A DNA stretch of 64,000 bases from Priestia megaterium. Its GTDB lineage: Bacteria > Bacillota > Bacilli > Bacillales > Bacillaceae_H. A program made the translations under genes and the position numbers. Below the pieces are notes generated by a model, which was given only the letters and a program-made list of their open reading frames with translations, was not told the DNA's origin and ran no database searches. Below, piece by piece: positions 35,347-44,425 of this stretch. Numbering within the stretch: position 1 is the first letter of the stretch; each line of letters starts with the position of its first letter. The stretch lies in assembly GCF_023824195.1 (NCBI RefSeq), contig NZ_CP085442.1, positions 3,262,001-3,326,000 on the forward strand, read 5' to 3'.

Positions 35347-35913
35347 TTAGAGCTCCTGCTTCATCTTTTTGTTCCATTCTCTTCGCAGAATTCCCATTTT
35401 GACGCTATCAAAATATTCACCGTTTACGATACGTGCTTCTCTGACTCTCGCTTCTTCTTTCATACCTATTTTTGCCGCTGTTTTGATCATTCTGATATTG
35501 CCTGACCACGTAGACATGCCGAGTCTATGCAAAGGTGTAAACTCAAATAAAAAGTCGATCCACATACCATAAGCTTCTGATCCATATCCTCCGCTCCAAT
35601 AGTCTGAATCGTAAATGACAATTCCAGTTTCCAGCCAGTTTGTACGTTTGTCCACCCAGTAACAGTTCACTGTTCCCACAGCTGTTTCATCAATAATAAC
35701 CGCAAGCATTCGGGGAACTGATGGATAAATCTCATACTCTTCTTCCCGTGAATTCATATACTTTTCTTTCGTAAGCTTTCGATCTGATATGTACGGAGCA
35801 TTCCATTTTTTCGCTTCTTGTTTTTTCTCTTCATATTTCCAGTAATAGAGCGTATTAGCATCTTCTTGTGTCGCTTCTCTTAGCAACACTTTTTTTCCTA
35901 TTAGTTTTATCAT
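35347..35913 (-). CDS. GNAT acetyltransferase, RimJ/RimL type
   Basis: About 188 residues from the ATG at 35913, 11 nt after AAGGAG; an earlier ATG at 35922 is too close to it. The fold shows KLIGKKVLLREATQEDANTL, then WLETGIVIYDSDYWSGGYGSEA (acetyl-CoA loop) and HRLGMSTWSGNIRMIKTAAKIG. RimJ-like enzymes acetylate protein N-termini or small molecules. Substrate unknown. Confidence 0.83.
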   Translation of the reverse strand: MIKLIGKKVLLREATQEDANTLYYWKYEEKKQEAKKWNAPYISDRKLTKEKYMNSREEEYEIYPSVPRMLAVIIDETAVGTVNCYWVDKRTNWLETGIVIYDSDYWSGGYGSEAYGMWIDFLFEFTPLHRLGMSTWSGNIRMIKTAAKIGMKEEARVREARIVNGEYFDSVKMGILRREWNKKMKQEL

Positions 35914-36098
35914 GAGAGGCATTACTCCTTGATTTATGAAATGGCTTATTACATTCTAGAAACTTAAAGCGAATCTTAATACACATTTGTACAATCATAG
36001 CGTTGAATAATGAAGAAAAGGAGTAAATTTATAAAGAATATTATTGCTACTGCCATTCAGCAGATGAAAATGAAAAGTAACTTATCCTGCTTTGCCTG

Positions 36099-36139
36099 TA
36101 AAACACCGAGACAATATATATGCTCCCGGTGTTTTTTAT
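36099..36139. terminator. Terminator of the VOC/kinase operon
   Basis: AAAACACCG...CGGTGTTTTTT stem with a long loop and T-rich tail, next to the stop at 36147. Confidence 0.65.
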
Positions 36140-36146
36140 TTTTGCT

Positions 36147-36536
36147 CTATTTATTATTCGTGTTTTCCATAACTGCAAAATAATTATCTTCACTGTCTGA
36201 AAAGTTAAAGACTTTTCCTGAAGGCATAGATACGATTTCTCCCACCGTTACGCCTTTAGCTGTTAAATCTCTGTATAATTCATCCACATTCTCTGTAAAA
36301 AACATCAGTGAAGGAGTCCCAACATTTAATTCTGGCTGCATTTTTGCTATTAGCTGTTTGTTATGAAGGATAATGGTTGTTTCGGCACCCGCTACCGGTG
36401 CCAGCTCAATCCACCTCATGCCTTGTTCATTATCTTGTTCGGAAATAACTTGAAATCCCATTTTGTCTTTCCAAAATTTTAACGCTTGATCTTGATCGTT
36501 TACATATACCATAATTTGACCGACTTTTGTAATCAT
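36147..36536 (-). CDS. VOC-family (glyoxalase-like) protein
   Basis: About 129 residues from the ATG at 36536 (AAAGGAG 8 nt upstream). The beta-alpha-beta-beta-beta repeats of the VOC fold are clear: KVGQIMVYVNDQDQALKFWK, MGFQVISE, then SLMFFTENVDELYRDLTAKG and DSEDNYFAVMEN. Metal ligands would be near His/Glu positions but only the C-terminal Glu is obvious, so it may be a binding protein rather than an enzyme. It overlaps or abuts the kinase-like gene. Confidence 0.82.
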   Translation of the reverse strand: MITKVGQIMVYVNDQDQALKFWKDKMGFQVISEQDNEQGMRWIELAPVAGAETTIILHNKQLIAKMQPELNVGTPSLMFFTENVDELYRDLTAKGVTVGEIVSMPSGKVFNFSDSEDNYFAVMENTNNK

Positions 36537-36541
36537 TGCTT

Positions 36542-37072
36542 TCACTCCTTTGATATAGATGAAATAATTTCTTCCGCTACGGTATCTGCTGACTTTTCCT
36601 TTGTGTAGATCGTTTGCTTTGCCAACTTTTGATTTGATGGATGCGTTACAAAATGTTTGTTAAGTTCAAAGACGTCTTTGTCATCCGTTACTTGATGGAG
36701 TCTTTGATGCAATATCTGTATGGACTCTTCTTTGTCAGCACTTGGAAGCAGTAAAAAAAGAGACTGGTAAGGTTTTAAGGTCTTTTCCACTTGTTGAAAC
36801 AGCTTTATGTCTTCATACACCGAGTGGCCGGCGCCAAAATCAATTACCGCATGTTTGTACTCTTCTAGTATTCTTTTAACGGCATAGGCTTCAAACGGCT
36901 TCCAATAGGCGTACATGCCTTGAAATCCTTGTTTTTCTCGAATATGTTGCTGTGTTTCTTTGCTGAATCCTATCTCGTGATAGTAGGAAAATCGCACTTC
37001 ATCCATTGAGCACTGAGGAATCTTTAGTTTTTTTGCCACCATTTCACTGACCGTCGTTTTTCCAGCGCACAT
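36542..37072 (-). CDS. P-loop kinase-like protein with frameshifted start
   Basis: The 176-residue frame begins inside the Walker A region (MCAGKTTVSEMVAKKL). A properly placed ATG with AAGGAG lies at 37103, but it is one base out of frame with this reading frame. Removing one base from the AAAA or CCCC run at 37092-37099 would give MQNPIIILIVPMCAGKTT, a natural N-terminus. The rest has CSMDEVRFSYY, YAYWKPFEAYAVKRIL and DFGAGHS, like shikimate kinase-type small ATPases. It overlaps the VOC gene by few bases, so the two are coupled. Possible pseudogene, sequencing error or slippage site. Confidence 0.7.
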   Translation of the reverse strand: MCAGKTTVSEMVAKKLKIPQCSMDEVRFSYYHEIGFSKETQQHIREKQGFQGMYAYWKPFEAYAVKRILEEYKHAVIDFGAGHSVYEDIKLFQQVEKTLKPYQSLFLLLPSADKEESIQILHQRLHQVTDDKDVFELNKHFVTHPSNQKLAKQTIYTKEKSADTVAEEIISSISKE

Positions 37073-37114
37073 AGGTACAATGAGAATAATAGGGGTTTTG
37101 CATATGCTCTCTCC

Positions 37115-37570
37115 TTATTTCACTTCCAGCACAAACGCGTACAACGCATCTCCATTGGATACATTTTTTTGATTTTTATCCATCCACCATACTGAATATG
37201 AGTAGTAGTAAGTACCTCTTTCAGAAGGTGCTTTCATCTTATTTTTCTTTAGTGGTACGTCCACTTCATTTTTGTTTTGTATTTGTACCATATGCCTCTC
37301 GTTAGGCTGCGGCTTTTGTTTGATAATAAGCGCTAGCGGTTCATTTGCTTTAACTTCAATAGGCTTTTCTGTTTTTAACAATTCTAAAGGGCCTGCTTTA
37401 TCCACACACGTCTCTTTCCAGCAGTATGTGCCAACTTTTGTTTCATAAAGGTGGTTGTTTGCTTCGAGATACGCTTTTGGCGGGGATTCTTCAAGAAATC
37501 CACTGCTCGAACATCCTGTAAAGCTTGCCATGATAAGTCCACATGCAGCTGTCTTCCGTTTCTTCATCAT
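37115..37570 (-). CDS. Hypothetical lipoprotein, 151 aa
   Basis: A signal peptide with lipobox (MASFTGC, Cys about 20) precedes a mature domain with one Cys pair (TYCWKETCVDKAG, about residues 48-56) that could form a disulfide. The C-terminal half reads RGTYYYSYSVWWMDKNQKNV. It lies 12 bp upstream of the kinase-like start and so could be first gene of that operon. Function unknown. Confidence 0.7.
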   Translation of the reverse strand: MMKKRKTAACGLIMASFTGCSSSGFLEESPPKAYLEANNHLYETKVGTYCWKETCVDKAGPLELLKTEKPIEVKANEPLALIIKQKPQPNERHMVQIQNKNEVDVPLKKNKMKAPSERGTYYYSYSVWWMDKNQKNVSNGDALYAFVLEVK

Positions 37571-37835
37571 TTCATCACCTTTTTACTATTTCTTCATTGT
37601 TCTGTTATTTCCTGTTTCTTACTTTCTTCCTTTCTAAATAGCATTGTTTTATTTTCACTACACGCTTTTTAATGAAATGGAATATGAATAACTAACTAAT
37701 CTACTAACGAAGTGATGCTGCAGGGGCAGAATTGGAACATCATTAGAAACGGCAGGGGCTATGGATTGGAAACCACAGGAGAAATTAACTTATTTAACAA
37801 AGAACAAGAAAGTGCGTCTGCTTGGTACACCGCTG

Positions 37836-37972
37836 CTGATTTCCGTGCAAGGCTTCGCTTTCCGCGGACGGCCGATGAGCCTCCTCGTCGGTTGGGCTCC
37901 TGCGGGGTCTCATCCCTTCCGCTTTTCCCGAAGAAGTCTTCGCCCTGCCCTCCAATCAACAGCCAGAAGCAA
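37836..37972. repeat. Dispersed repeat, copy 2
   Basis: Same unit as 10509-10636, from CTGATTTCCGTGCAAGGCTT to the AATCAAC end and AGAAGC tail. Differences are scattered point changes (for example GGGCGG to GGACGG), so the copies are not very recent. It sits in a 520-bp gap between a lipoprotein and an ABC transporter gene. Confidence 0.85.
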
Positions 37973-38013
37973 CTAAACAAATGAAAGGTCCGTTCACCAT
38001 AACAACAAAAAAA

Positions 38014-38051
38014 TACGAACTATCAATCAATAATTTTGATCATTAGTTCGC
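38014..38051 (-). terminator. Terminator of the ABC transporter operon
   Basis: CGAACT/AGTTCG at the base of a larger imperfect stem, followed on the minus strand by T7, about 40 bp past the ATPase stop. Confidence 0.65.
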
Positions 38052-38091
38052 ATGTCATTTCAACTAAAATATTTTGTTTTAACCTCTTTTT

Positions 38092-38787
38092 TTAGGCTTT
38101 TACGCTATTTGATTCTACTAATTTTCCATCTTCCATCCACACAACACGATCACATAAATCCAGCATTCTTTGGTCGTGGGTAACCATTACAGCTGACTTC
38201 CCCCTCAGCTTTACTTCATCTGCGAGCATTTGCACGACTGCTCTTCCTCGCTCTGAATCCAAGCTTGCCGTAGGCTCGTCTGCGAATATAATTTCAGGGT
38301 TATTCATCCACGCTCTTGCAATCGCTACCCGCTGGCGCTCTCCTCCCGATAAACTTTCAGGATAGTGATGCTTGCGGTGAGCAAGTCCCAGCTTTTCGAG
38401 CAAATGATCCGCTCTTTTTTTTGCTTCTTTATTTCGATTTCCTTCTAGTTCGGTTACAAGAAGCAGCTGATCGCGAACCGTTAAATACGGGATTAAATTA
38501 GCTGATTGAAAGATAAAGCCGATTTTCTTCAAGCGGATGCTGTTCATTTGCGCTGAAGACATTTTATTAATCTCATCCCCATCAATAATCACGCGTCCGC
38601 TAGACGCTGAAAGCAGCGCCCCTGCAATCGATAAAAAGGTACTTTTCCCAGAACCAGAAGGACCTACAATAGCCACAAGCTCTCCAGCTTTGACACGGAG
38701 CGATAGGTCACTCAACACAACTACAGAGTTCTCTCCGCCTCCAAAAGACTTGCTAACACATTCTAAAACTAATTTTTCTTCACTCAT
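38092..38787 (-). CDS. ABC transporter ATP-binding protein, MacB/LolD type
   Basis: The 231-residue ATPase has Walker A GPSGSGKST, Q-loop FIFQSANLIPYLTV, signature LSGGERQRVAIARAW, Walker B IIFADEPTASLD and switch His in MVTHDQRM. It powers the FtsX-type permease encoded just upstream, with which it overlaps by 1 bp. MacB-type transporters export peptides or move antibiotics and are often controlled by adjacent two-component systems, as here. Confidence 0.92.
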   Translation of the reverse strand: MSEEKLVLECVSKSFGGGENSVVVLSDLSLRVKAGELVAIVGPSGSGKSTFLSIAGALLSASSGRVIIDGDEINKMSSAQMNSIRLKKIGFIFQSANLIPYLTVRDQLLLVTELEGNRNKEAKKRADHLLEKLGLAHRKHHYPESLSGGERQRVAIARAWMNNPEIIFADEPTASLDSERGRAVVQMLADEVKLRGKSAVMVTHDQRMLDLCDRVVWMEDGKLVESNSVKA

Positions 38788-39872
38788 TAAACAGCCCTCC
38801 CAATCGCTTCAACCGCATCTACTTTTGCTACGCGATACAGCGATAATAATGAACTTAGTACAGAAACAGCTACAAACAGCGCCGAACAGCCTGCGATTAG
38901 CGACAGGTCTAAGTCAAACGGCATGGAATCCGGCAATACGGCAGCTACTCCGTATGTCAGCCCAATACTAATAACAAGGCTGCATAAAGTTAAGACAACG
39001 ACTTGAGATAAAATCGTCCGCGCTAAATAGCTTGTCTTTGCCCCTATGGCTTTTAACACACCAAATTGATTCATTTTTTGAAGCGTCATTACATAGAAAA
39101 AAACGGCTAATACAAAAGCTCCAATGATAAAAAGAAACGCGACCATCATTAAAAGCGATCCCTGCTCTTCTTGATAACCTGGAATTCCTTTTAACGCTTC
39201 ATCTTTACTGATTATGTCAATGTCAGCTACCTTTTTTTGAAGAGCATGTGCTTGTTTATCATTCGTGTTTAATACCACTGCGTTAAAAGCACCTGTGCTT
39301 CCAAGCGTATTCCATTCATTAATATTAATATGAATGACAGGCGCGTGACTAAACGACTGATTCTGTGTAAAACCAACAATTGTAAAGCTTTTTCCTGAAG
39401 CCTTATCTTTTATCGTATCACCGAGCTTTACTCCTTCTTCTTTTAGCGAAGAGTCCGCCACGGCTTCATGTTCAGAATTCTCTGTAATCATCTTCCCTTC
39501 CGTTACGTTCGGAGCTAAAAAGCCGCTTGTGCTTACGGCAAAAAACGAGGCGTCTATTTTTTTCTCTTTTCCTTCATTTATAACAGCCGTCATCGTAACG
39601 CCAAGCGGCTCAGCTTTTTTCTTGCCGCTGATTTGCTGAATATCTTTTGTTTTGGTTGCTGATAAAACAGAGCGCGTCAGGCGCTGATCCGCTTCTTTTT
39701 GAAGTACAACGTAATTTCCTTTCATTTCTTGAACAGCTGAAGCATTGTCAGAGGAAAGCCCCTTTGCTAAGCCTGATACAAAAAGCACAAGCCATACAAT
39801 TAACACCATAATCACGCCAATGAGTAAGTAGCGCAGCTTCGCATGTTTTAATTCACGTAAAGCCAAAAACAT
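38787..39872 (-). CDS. ABC transporter permease, FtsX/MacB type
   Basis: The 361-residue membrane protein has one N-terminal helix (YLLIGVIMVLIVWLVLFVSG), a ~220-residue extracytoplasmic MacB-like domain (containing DTIKDKASGKSFTIVGFTQN), and three C-terminal helices (MMVAFLFIIGAFVLAVFFY; LSQVVVLTLCSLVISIGLTY; LIAGCSALFVAVSVLSSLL). The layout is typical of FtsX-domain permeases. It lies 73 bp after the histidine kinase gene, in the same operon direction. Confidence 0.9.
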   Translation of the reverse strand: MFLALRELKHAKLRYLLIGVIMVLIVWLVLFVSGLAKGLSSDNASAVQEMKGNYVVLQKEADQRLTRSVLSATKTKDIQQISGKKKAEPLGVTMTAVINEGKEKKIDASFFAVSTSGFLAPNVTEGKMITENSEHEAVADSSLKEEGVKLGDTIKDKASGKSFTIVGFTQNQSFSHAPVIHININEWNTLGSTGAFNAVVLNTNDKQAHALQKKVADIDIISKDEALKGIPGYQEEQGSLLMMVAFLFIIGAFVLAVFFYVMTLQKMNQFGVLKAIGAKTSYLARTILSQVVVLTLCSLVISIGLTYGVAAVLPDSMPFDLDLSLIAGCSALFVAVSVLSSLLSLYRVAKVDAVEAIGRAV

Positions 39873-39944
39873 CTTTCTTTCATCTCCTTTTTTAATTCTA
39901 TTTAAAGTATAAAAATAGAAAATGAATGGAAGATGAACGGCTCA

Positions 39945-41327
39945 TTACATTTTCGGAAGATAAACGTGAAAGGTGCTGCCTTTTCCTTTTTTGCTTTCAA
40001 CGTGAATGGAGCCCCCGTGCATTTCGACAATTTGCTTCACAATCGCTAAACCAAGACCGCTGCTTCCTTCCGTCCGGCTTCTTGCTTTATCTTCTTTATA
40101 AAAACGATTAAAAATATGCGGGAGGCTTTCTTTTGACATGCCGATTCCCGTATCTTGAAATTCCACGTGGCAATACGTGTCTTCCATATGAACGCGAAGA
40201 GACAGCGTTCCTCCTTCTTCCGTGAACTTTACGCTGTTTGTAATCAAATTTATCCACACTTGATGAAGCAATTTTTGATCGCCTGAAATCATCGTTGAAG
40301 GAAGATCCATTTCAATGGCCAGCTCTTTTTCACGCCAGCTCCACTCCGTCATAAACAGCACTTGCTTGATTTGAGCTGCAACATCAAACGTGCTTTTGTC
40401 GATATGCTGACTTTCTTTATCAAGTGAAGCAAGCGTAAGCAGCTGTTTGCTGAGCGACGACATGCGCCGGCTTTCTTCTTCAATAATAGACAGATACTCA
40501 TTTCTCTGTTCATCAGAAAGATGTGCAGAACGGAGCGTTTTCGAAAACCCTTGAATGGACGCTAGCGGAGACTGAATTTCATGTGACACGTTGGATACAA
40601 ATTCTTGGCGCATCTCTTCAAGCTGCTCTAAACTTTTAGCCATCTCGGAAAAATGTGAAGCAAGCGCGCCGATTTCGTCTCGGCGCTTTACGTACAGCTC
40701 GACGTTGTATTTTCCTTTTGCCACTTGTTTTGTCGCTTCCGTTAGCTTGACAATTGGTTTTACTAAATAACGCGTACTAATAAGCACAAATAAAATACTT
40801 AATACAATCATCAGCAATAAAATAACCGAGAAAAAAATGCGCATTTCCCCGAACTGCAGCTGAATATCTGGGCGAATAAACAGCGCTTGCTGCTTATTAC
40901 TCTCTCCTTTTAAGGGCACGCCGATGGTATTGGCTAACACATTATCAAAAAACCCCGTCACAAACACCTGTGAAGGAAAGTTTGCAATTCCGTGATACAT
41001 TTTTCCGTCCAGCACTTGTTTGACAGCACTCTTTTCTAAGCGCTGATTTCTAAATTCCCGTCCGTAAAACGTCCCATGTCCGCTGCTGTCCACCACATAT
41101 ATTTGATAGCCTAATTTACTAATATGCTGTAAATAAGCTTGTTGATCCACGCCCCTATTGCTTTCGTAAAAGCTCGCAATGTCTTTTGCCATACGCGTAA
41201 GCTTTTGATCGTTATAAGGTTTTAAGCTGTACTGATAATAAACGTTTGCTAAAATAAACGCTAGGAGACTGCTAAATACCATTACAGCAATTGTCGTCAG
41301 GACAATCCGCAAATAGAGTGTCTTCAT
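39945..41327 (-). CDS. Sensor histidine kinase with HAMP domain
   Basis: The 460-residue kinase has helix 1 (LRIVLTTIAVMVFSSLLAFILA), a ~140-residue extracytoplasmic sensor, helix 2 (IFFSVILLLMIVLSILFVL), HAMP, the H-box FVSNVSHEIQSPLASIQ and the ATPase boxes NLITNSVKFTEEGG, DTGIGM and GSSGLGLAIVKQI. Gln-Ser replaces the usual Lys-Thr in the H-box SHELKTPL pattern. It overlaps the response regulator stop by 4 bp. It probably senses a cell-envelope stress and controls the downstream ABC transporter. Confidence 0.92.
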   Translation of the reverse strand: MKTLYLRIVLTTIAVMVFSSLLAFILANVYYQYSLKPYNDQKLTRMAKDIASFYESNRGVDQQAYLQHISKLGYQIYVVDSSGHGTFYGREFRNQRLEKSAVKQVLDGKMYHGIANFPSQVFVTGFFDNVLANTIGVPLKGESNKQQALFIRPDIQLQFGEMRIFFSVILLLMIVLSILFVLISTRYLVKPIVKLTEATKQVAKGKYNVELYVKRRDEIGALASHFSEMAKSLEQLEEMRQEFVSNVSHEIQSPLASIQGFSKTLRSAHLSDEQRNEYLSIIEEESRRMSSLSKQLLTLASLDKESQHIDKSTFDVAAQIKQVLFMTEWSWREKELAIEMDLPSTMISGDQKLLHQVWINLITNSVKFTEEGGTLSLRVHMEDTYCHVEFQDTGIGMSKESLPHIFNRFYKEDKARSRTEGSSGLGLAIVKQIVEMHGGSIHVESKKGKGSTFHVYLPKM

Positions 41328-41998
41328 TTTGCCGTCACCTCAAGCTTATAGCCGACTCCTCGAATCGTCTTAATGACAAAATCATCGGTATGTTCAAACC
41401 TCTCGCGCAGCCTTTTTACGTGTACATCGATTGTGCGGTTATCTCCGTTAAAATCTGCTCCCCATATCAGATGAATTAATTCTTCTCTTGTGAAAATTCT
41501 TCCTGGATAGCTCGCAAGCTGAGCTAATAATTCAAATTCTTTCATTGGAAGAATTAACAGTCGCCCGTTGCAGTGCACTTCATAGCTTTTTCGGTCGATA
41601 GAGGTGTTGTTCAGCACGATCATTTTTTCATTTACCACTTCGTACCGGCGAAGCAGTGCTTTGATTCGGAAAATCAATTCTTTTGGTTCAAACGGCTTTG
41701 TCACATAGTCATCCGTTCCTGCTAAAAAGCCTTTTTCTTTGTCTTCTAACTGGTCTTTTGCCGTTAATAAAATAATGGGAAAATCATAATAGCTGCGTAT
41801 TTCTTCGCAAACTTCATATCCGTCTTTATGAGGCATCATAATATCGACAACCGCTAAATGAATGTGCTGCTTAGCAAGCAGACCCGAAGCTTCTTCTCCG
41901 TCTTTTGCTTCATGCACCATATAGCCTTCAAGCTGCAAATAGTGACGAACTAATTGCCGCATATGCTCATCGTCATCCGCCAGTAAAATGTGAATCAT
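41324..41998 (-). CDS. OmpR/PhoB-family response regulator
   Basis: About 224 residues from the ATG at 41998 (MIHILLADDDEHMRQL). The receiver has the DDD acidic patch, phosphoacceptor Asp in LAVVDIMMP and KPFEPKEL. The winged-helix output domain shows LPMKEFELLAQLASYPGRIF and IDVHVKRLRERFE. Earlier in-frame TTG/GTG codons are possible but add only a few residues. It starts the operon RR-HK-permease-ATPase. Confidence 0.93.
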   Translation of the reverse strand: MIHILLADDDEHMRQLVRHYLQLEGYMVHEAKDGEEASGLLAKQHIHLAVVDIMMPHKDGYEVCEEIRSYYDFPIILLTAKDQLEDKEKGFLAGTDDYVTKPFEPKELIFRIKALLRRYEVVNEKMIVLNNTSIDRKSYEVHCNGRLLILPMKEFELLAQLASYPGRIFTREELIHLIWGADFNGDNRTIDVHVKRLRERFEHTDDFVIKTIRGVGYKLEVTAK

Positions 41999-42031
41999 TT
42001 CCTCTGCCACTCCTTTTATCAACCATTTAAA

Positions 42032-42053
42032 ATGGCGGCCTTTTGGCCGCCAT
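42032..42053 (-). terminator. Terminator of the PhzF/YunG operon
   Basis: ATGGCGGCC/GGCCGCCAT is a perfect 9-bp stem with a TTTT loop, followed by T-rich sequence on the minus strand; about 110 bp past the PhzF stop. Confidence 0.75.
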
Positions 42054-42161
42054 CATTTCTTCTTTCAGTATCTATCTGTTTACTAGTGTAACCAAACGCC
42101 GTGGTCATATTGCGTTTTTATTAGGATAAGGATTTATTGTGAACAGCAGATGAACAGCTTG

Positions 42162-43043
42162 TTACAAAATCCATTCACCGCGCGCAATCATCTCTACTTT
42201 TCCGCCTACTTTAATGTGAAAAGCCTCTCCGTCATAACTAGCTTTTACATACAGCAGTGAAGGTCTTCCTATTTCGTATCCTTGTTCTACACATATGTCA
42301 ATCACGGTCTGATTTAAATAACGGTATTTAACTAAATACGCTGCCAAACAGCCGTTGGCGCTGCCGGTTGCTGCATCTTCTGGAACACCGTAGTAGTCGG
42401 CAAAATCTCGTACGTTTAAGTGATGATCTTCGTGATAGGTTTCCGGTGAAAAGACCATAATCGCTTTAGCTTCCGTGTTTTCTATCAGTTTGAAATATTT
42501 TTCTTTGTCTACGTTTATCTCTTTAGCTGCTTCTAATGATGTTAACGGGACAAGGATGACCGGCAGACCGGTGGATACTTCTTGAACGGGAAAACGCATA
42601 TTGATATAAGATTCATCAAGGTTTAACACATCCGCCACTTGCTTTTTATCTAACACTTTCCCAAACGTCGGCTGACCTTGCTTCATCCATAGTACATCTT
42701 TTTGTTCATCATATGTAACGGGCGTAGGACCTGCTTTATAATGAAGAGTATGCTCCTCTGTATCTTTTTCTTCTAGTTCCTCTCGAATAACATAAGCGGT
42801 TCCGAGCGTCGGATGGCCTGCAAACGGCACTTCTTCATTAGGCGTAAAAATCCGCACGTCATATTCTCCTTTTTGTGGAGAAGTCGACGTAATAAACGTC
42901 GTTTCAGAGAAATTAATTTCTTTAGCAATTTGCTGCATGTCTTTATCTGAAAGGCTTCCGGCGTCTTGAAAAACAGCGAGCTGATTTCCGGTATATTTTC
43001 TCTGTGCAAATACATCAACAATGGAATACTGAATACTTTTCAT
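42162..43043 (-). CDS. PhzF-family isomerase-like protein
   Basis: The 293-residue protein has the PhzF start YSIVDVFAQRKYTGNQLAVF, the catalytic-Glu segment INFSETTFI, RIFTPNEEVPFAGHPTLGTA, and the second-domain motif PEDAATGSANGCLAAYLV. It has the diaminopimelate-epimerase fold. PhzF relatives are isomerases of diverse small molecules; this one's substrate is unknown. It lies 14 bp after the YunG-like gene. Confidence 0.88.
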   Translation of the reverse strand: MKSIQYSIVDVFAQRKYTGNQLAVFQDAGSLSDKDMQQIAKEINFSETTFITSTSPQKGEYDVRIFTPNEEVPFAGHPTLGTAYVIREELEEKDTEEHTLHYKAGPTPVTYDEQKDVLWMKQGQPTFGKVLDKKQVADVLNLDESYINMRFPVQEVSTGLPVILVPLTSLEAAKEINVDKEKYFKLIENTEAKAIMVFSPETYHEDHHLNVRDFADYYGVPEDAATGSANGCLAAYLVKYRYLNQTVIDICVEQGYEIGRPSLLYVKASYDGEAFHIKVGGKVEMIARGEWIL

Positions 43044-43057
43044 TTATGTGTTCCTTT

Positions 43058-43402
43058 CTAAAGCGAATTTTTATGTATGAAATAGGTCATTACTTTTTTC
43101 TTTAAAGCTTCATATTGCTCCTTATTCGTATCCATAAACGCTTCTTCCCGACTGGACAAAATGTCTGCATAATGGAGAGGCTCACGAAATTGTTCTTGTG
43201 TAAAATCACAGCGTTGTTCATCGAGCTGATTATAGAAATGCCATCCTGCTTTACACGGCGTTTTTAAGATATCTCCTCCTTTTAGATCTTGAACGACAAG
43301 CGCCGTCACGCCGCACTGTCCCTTGGAAGGATTGTCAGCCGTCCACTTGGTGCTTGAATGAATTGACCACGATTGGTGCAGGGCTTTCTTTAAACTATTC
43401 AT
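43058..43402 (-). CDS. YunG-family protein
   Basis: The 114-residue protein begins MNSLKKALHQSWSIHSSTKW and has GQCGVTALVVQDLKGGDI and GWHFYNQLDEQRCDFT, matching the B. subtilis YunG pattern as remembered. The invariant Cys and His suggest a papain-like or transglutaminase-like fold, but the activity is not known. First gene of a YunG-PhzF pair. Confidence 0.78.
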   Translation of the reverse strand: MNSLKKALHQSWSIHSSTKWTADNPSKGQCGVTALVVQDLKGGDILKTPCKAGWHFYNQLDEQRCDFTQEQFREPLHYADILSSREEAFMDTNKEQYEALKKKVMTYFIHKNSL

Positions 43403-43592
43403 GTGCGAGCAGCTCCTTTTTCTTCAAATCTACCATATTCTTCTTGTTTGTGAAAGTTCTTGTTGAAAAATCCACAGTGTAAATATTCTTACTTTAAAAA
43501 TAATTTAAGGAAGAATAGAAAAATACTAGAAATAATGTATAATAATAGAGTCATTTTAGATGATAGATTATAACCAATGAAAGGTGTTTTAA

Positions 43593-44366
43593 ATGGAAGA
43601 ACAAGCAGTAAATAAACTCGTTCCTTTTGAAGAAGAGCATAAAGTAGTTCGAACGAATACGTCGTATTATGATTTAAAATGGGGAAAAACAGCCAATCCA
43701 GCTAAAAATAACACGTGGAACTGGGCAGCCTTTTTTCTGACAAGCGCTTGGTTTGCATACCGAAAAATGTATAAGCACTTTTTTATTTTATCGCTTATTG
43801 AAGTAATTTGGTTTTCCCTTTTGTGCTTTGTAGACATACCAGAGTGGTCCGATGCAATTGTGTTCGGCGGTGCTTCACTTATTACAGGGCTATGTGCCAA
43901 CCGCTGGTATTATAAGCACGTTAAAAACGTGTTAGCTCGAGCCGAAGCTCAGCCGGAGCAGCGGAAAGAAGCTTATTTGCAAATAAAAGGCGGCACTCAC
44001 ATCGGAATTGCTATTGGTTTAAGTATCTTGGCGCTTGTGATTACTTTTGGAGTCGGAGCGGGATTATCATTTTTACCAACAAAAACGAATATTAAAGATG
44101 TAGTTCGCTACGGCGACGAAGCAATTACGCTTGAAACGTACAACGATCATCCAAAATGGACCTATATTAAAAAAGAAGGCCGTCATCACGTTGTACAATT
44201 TACCGGCTACGATTATACAGAAAAAGAGCATGTACGCATTGTGTTTAACGTTTATTTGGATAAACAAATTTACGAGTGGGACAAAATTTACATCAACGGC
44301 AAAAAGTTAAATAAAAAAGATGCGGAAGACTATGAATACTGGATTGAAGACAGTTCAGCATATTAA
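43593..44366 (+). CDS. DUF2628-type membrane protein
   Basis: The 257-residue protein has NTWNWAAFFLTSAWFAYRKM (the DUF2628 signature), followed by membrane helices (HFFILSLIEVIWFSLLCFV; AIVFGGASLITGLCANRWYY; HIGIAIGLSILALVITFGVG). A C-terminal ~80-residue extracytoplasmic domain follows (YGDEAITLETYNDHPKWTYI, then HVRIVFNVYLDKQIYEWDKI). The role is unknown. RBS AAAGGTG. Single gene. Confidence 0.78.
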   Translation: MEEQAVNKLVPFEEEHKVVRTNTSYYDLKWGKTANPAKNNTWNWAAFFLTSAWFAYRKMYKHFFILSLIEVIWFSLLCFVDIPEWSDAIVFGGASLITGLCANRWYYKHVKNVLARAEAQPEQRKEAYLQIKGGTHIGIAIGLSILALVITFGVGAGLSFLPTKTNIKDVVRYGDEAITLETYNDHPKWTYIKKEGRHHVVQFTGYDYTEKEHVRIVFNVYLDKQIYEWDKIYINGKKLNKKDAEDYEYWIEDSSAY

Positions 44367-44378
44367 AAACGTCAGCAA

Positions 44379-44418
44379 AAAAAAGAAAGGATGAGTGCTT
44401 GCTCTCCTTTCTTTTTTG
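44379..44418. terminator. Terminator between DUF2628 and GAF kinase genes
   Basis: AAAAGAAAGGATGAG...CTCCTTTCTTTT stem with T6; serves both convergent genes. Confidence 0.75.
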
Positions 44419-44425
44419 TTTTATC

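Noticed and set aside
35182..35505. 107-residue plus-strand frame at 35182
   Set aside because: It starts within a terminator hairpin, has no RBS and overlaps the acetyltransferase gene in antisense.
36064..36183. Plus-strand frame MKMKSNLSCFACKTPRQYIC with a CX2C...CX2C zinc-finger look
   Set aside because: The Cys codons lie inside the VOC-gene terminator hairpin, there is no RBS at the ATG, and the frame runs into the antisense of the VOC gene.
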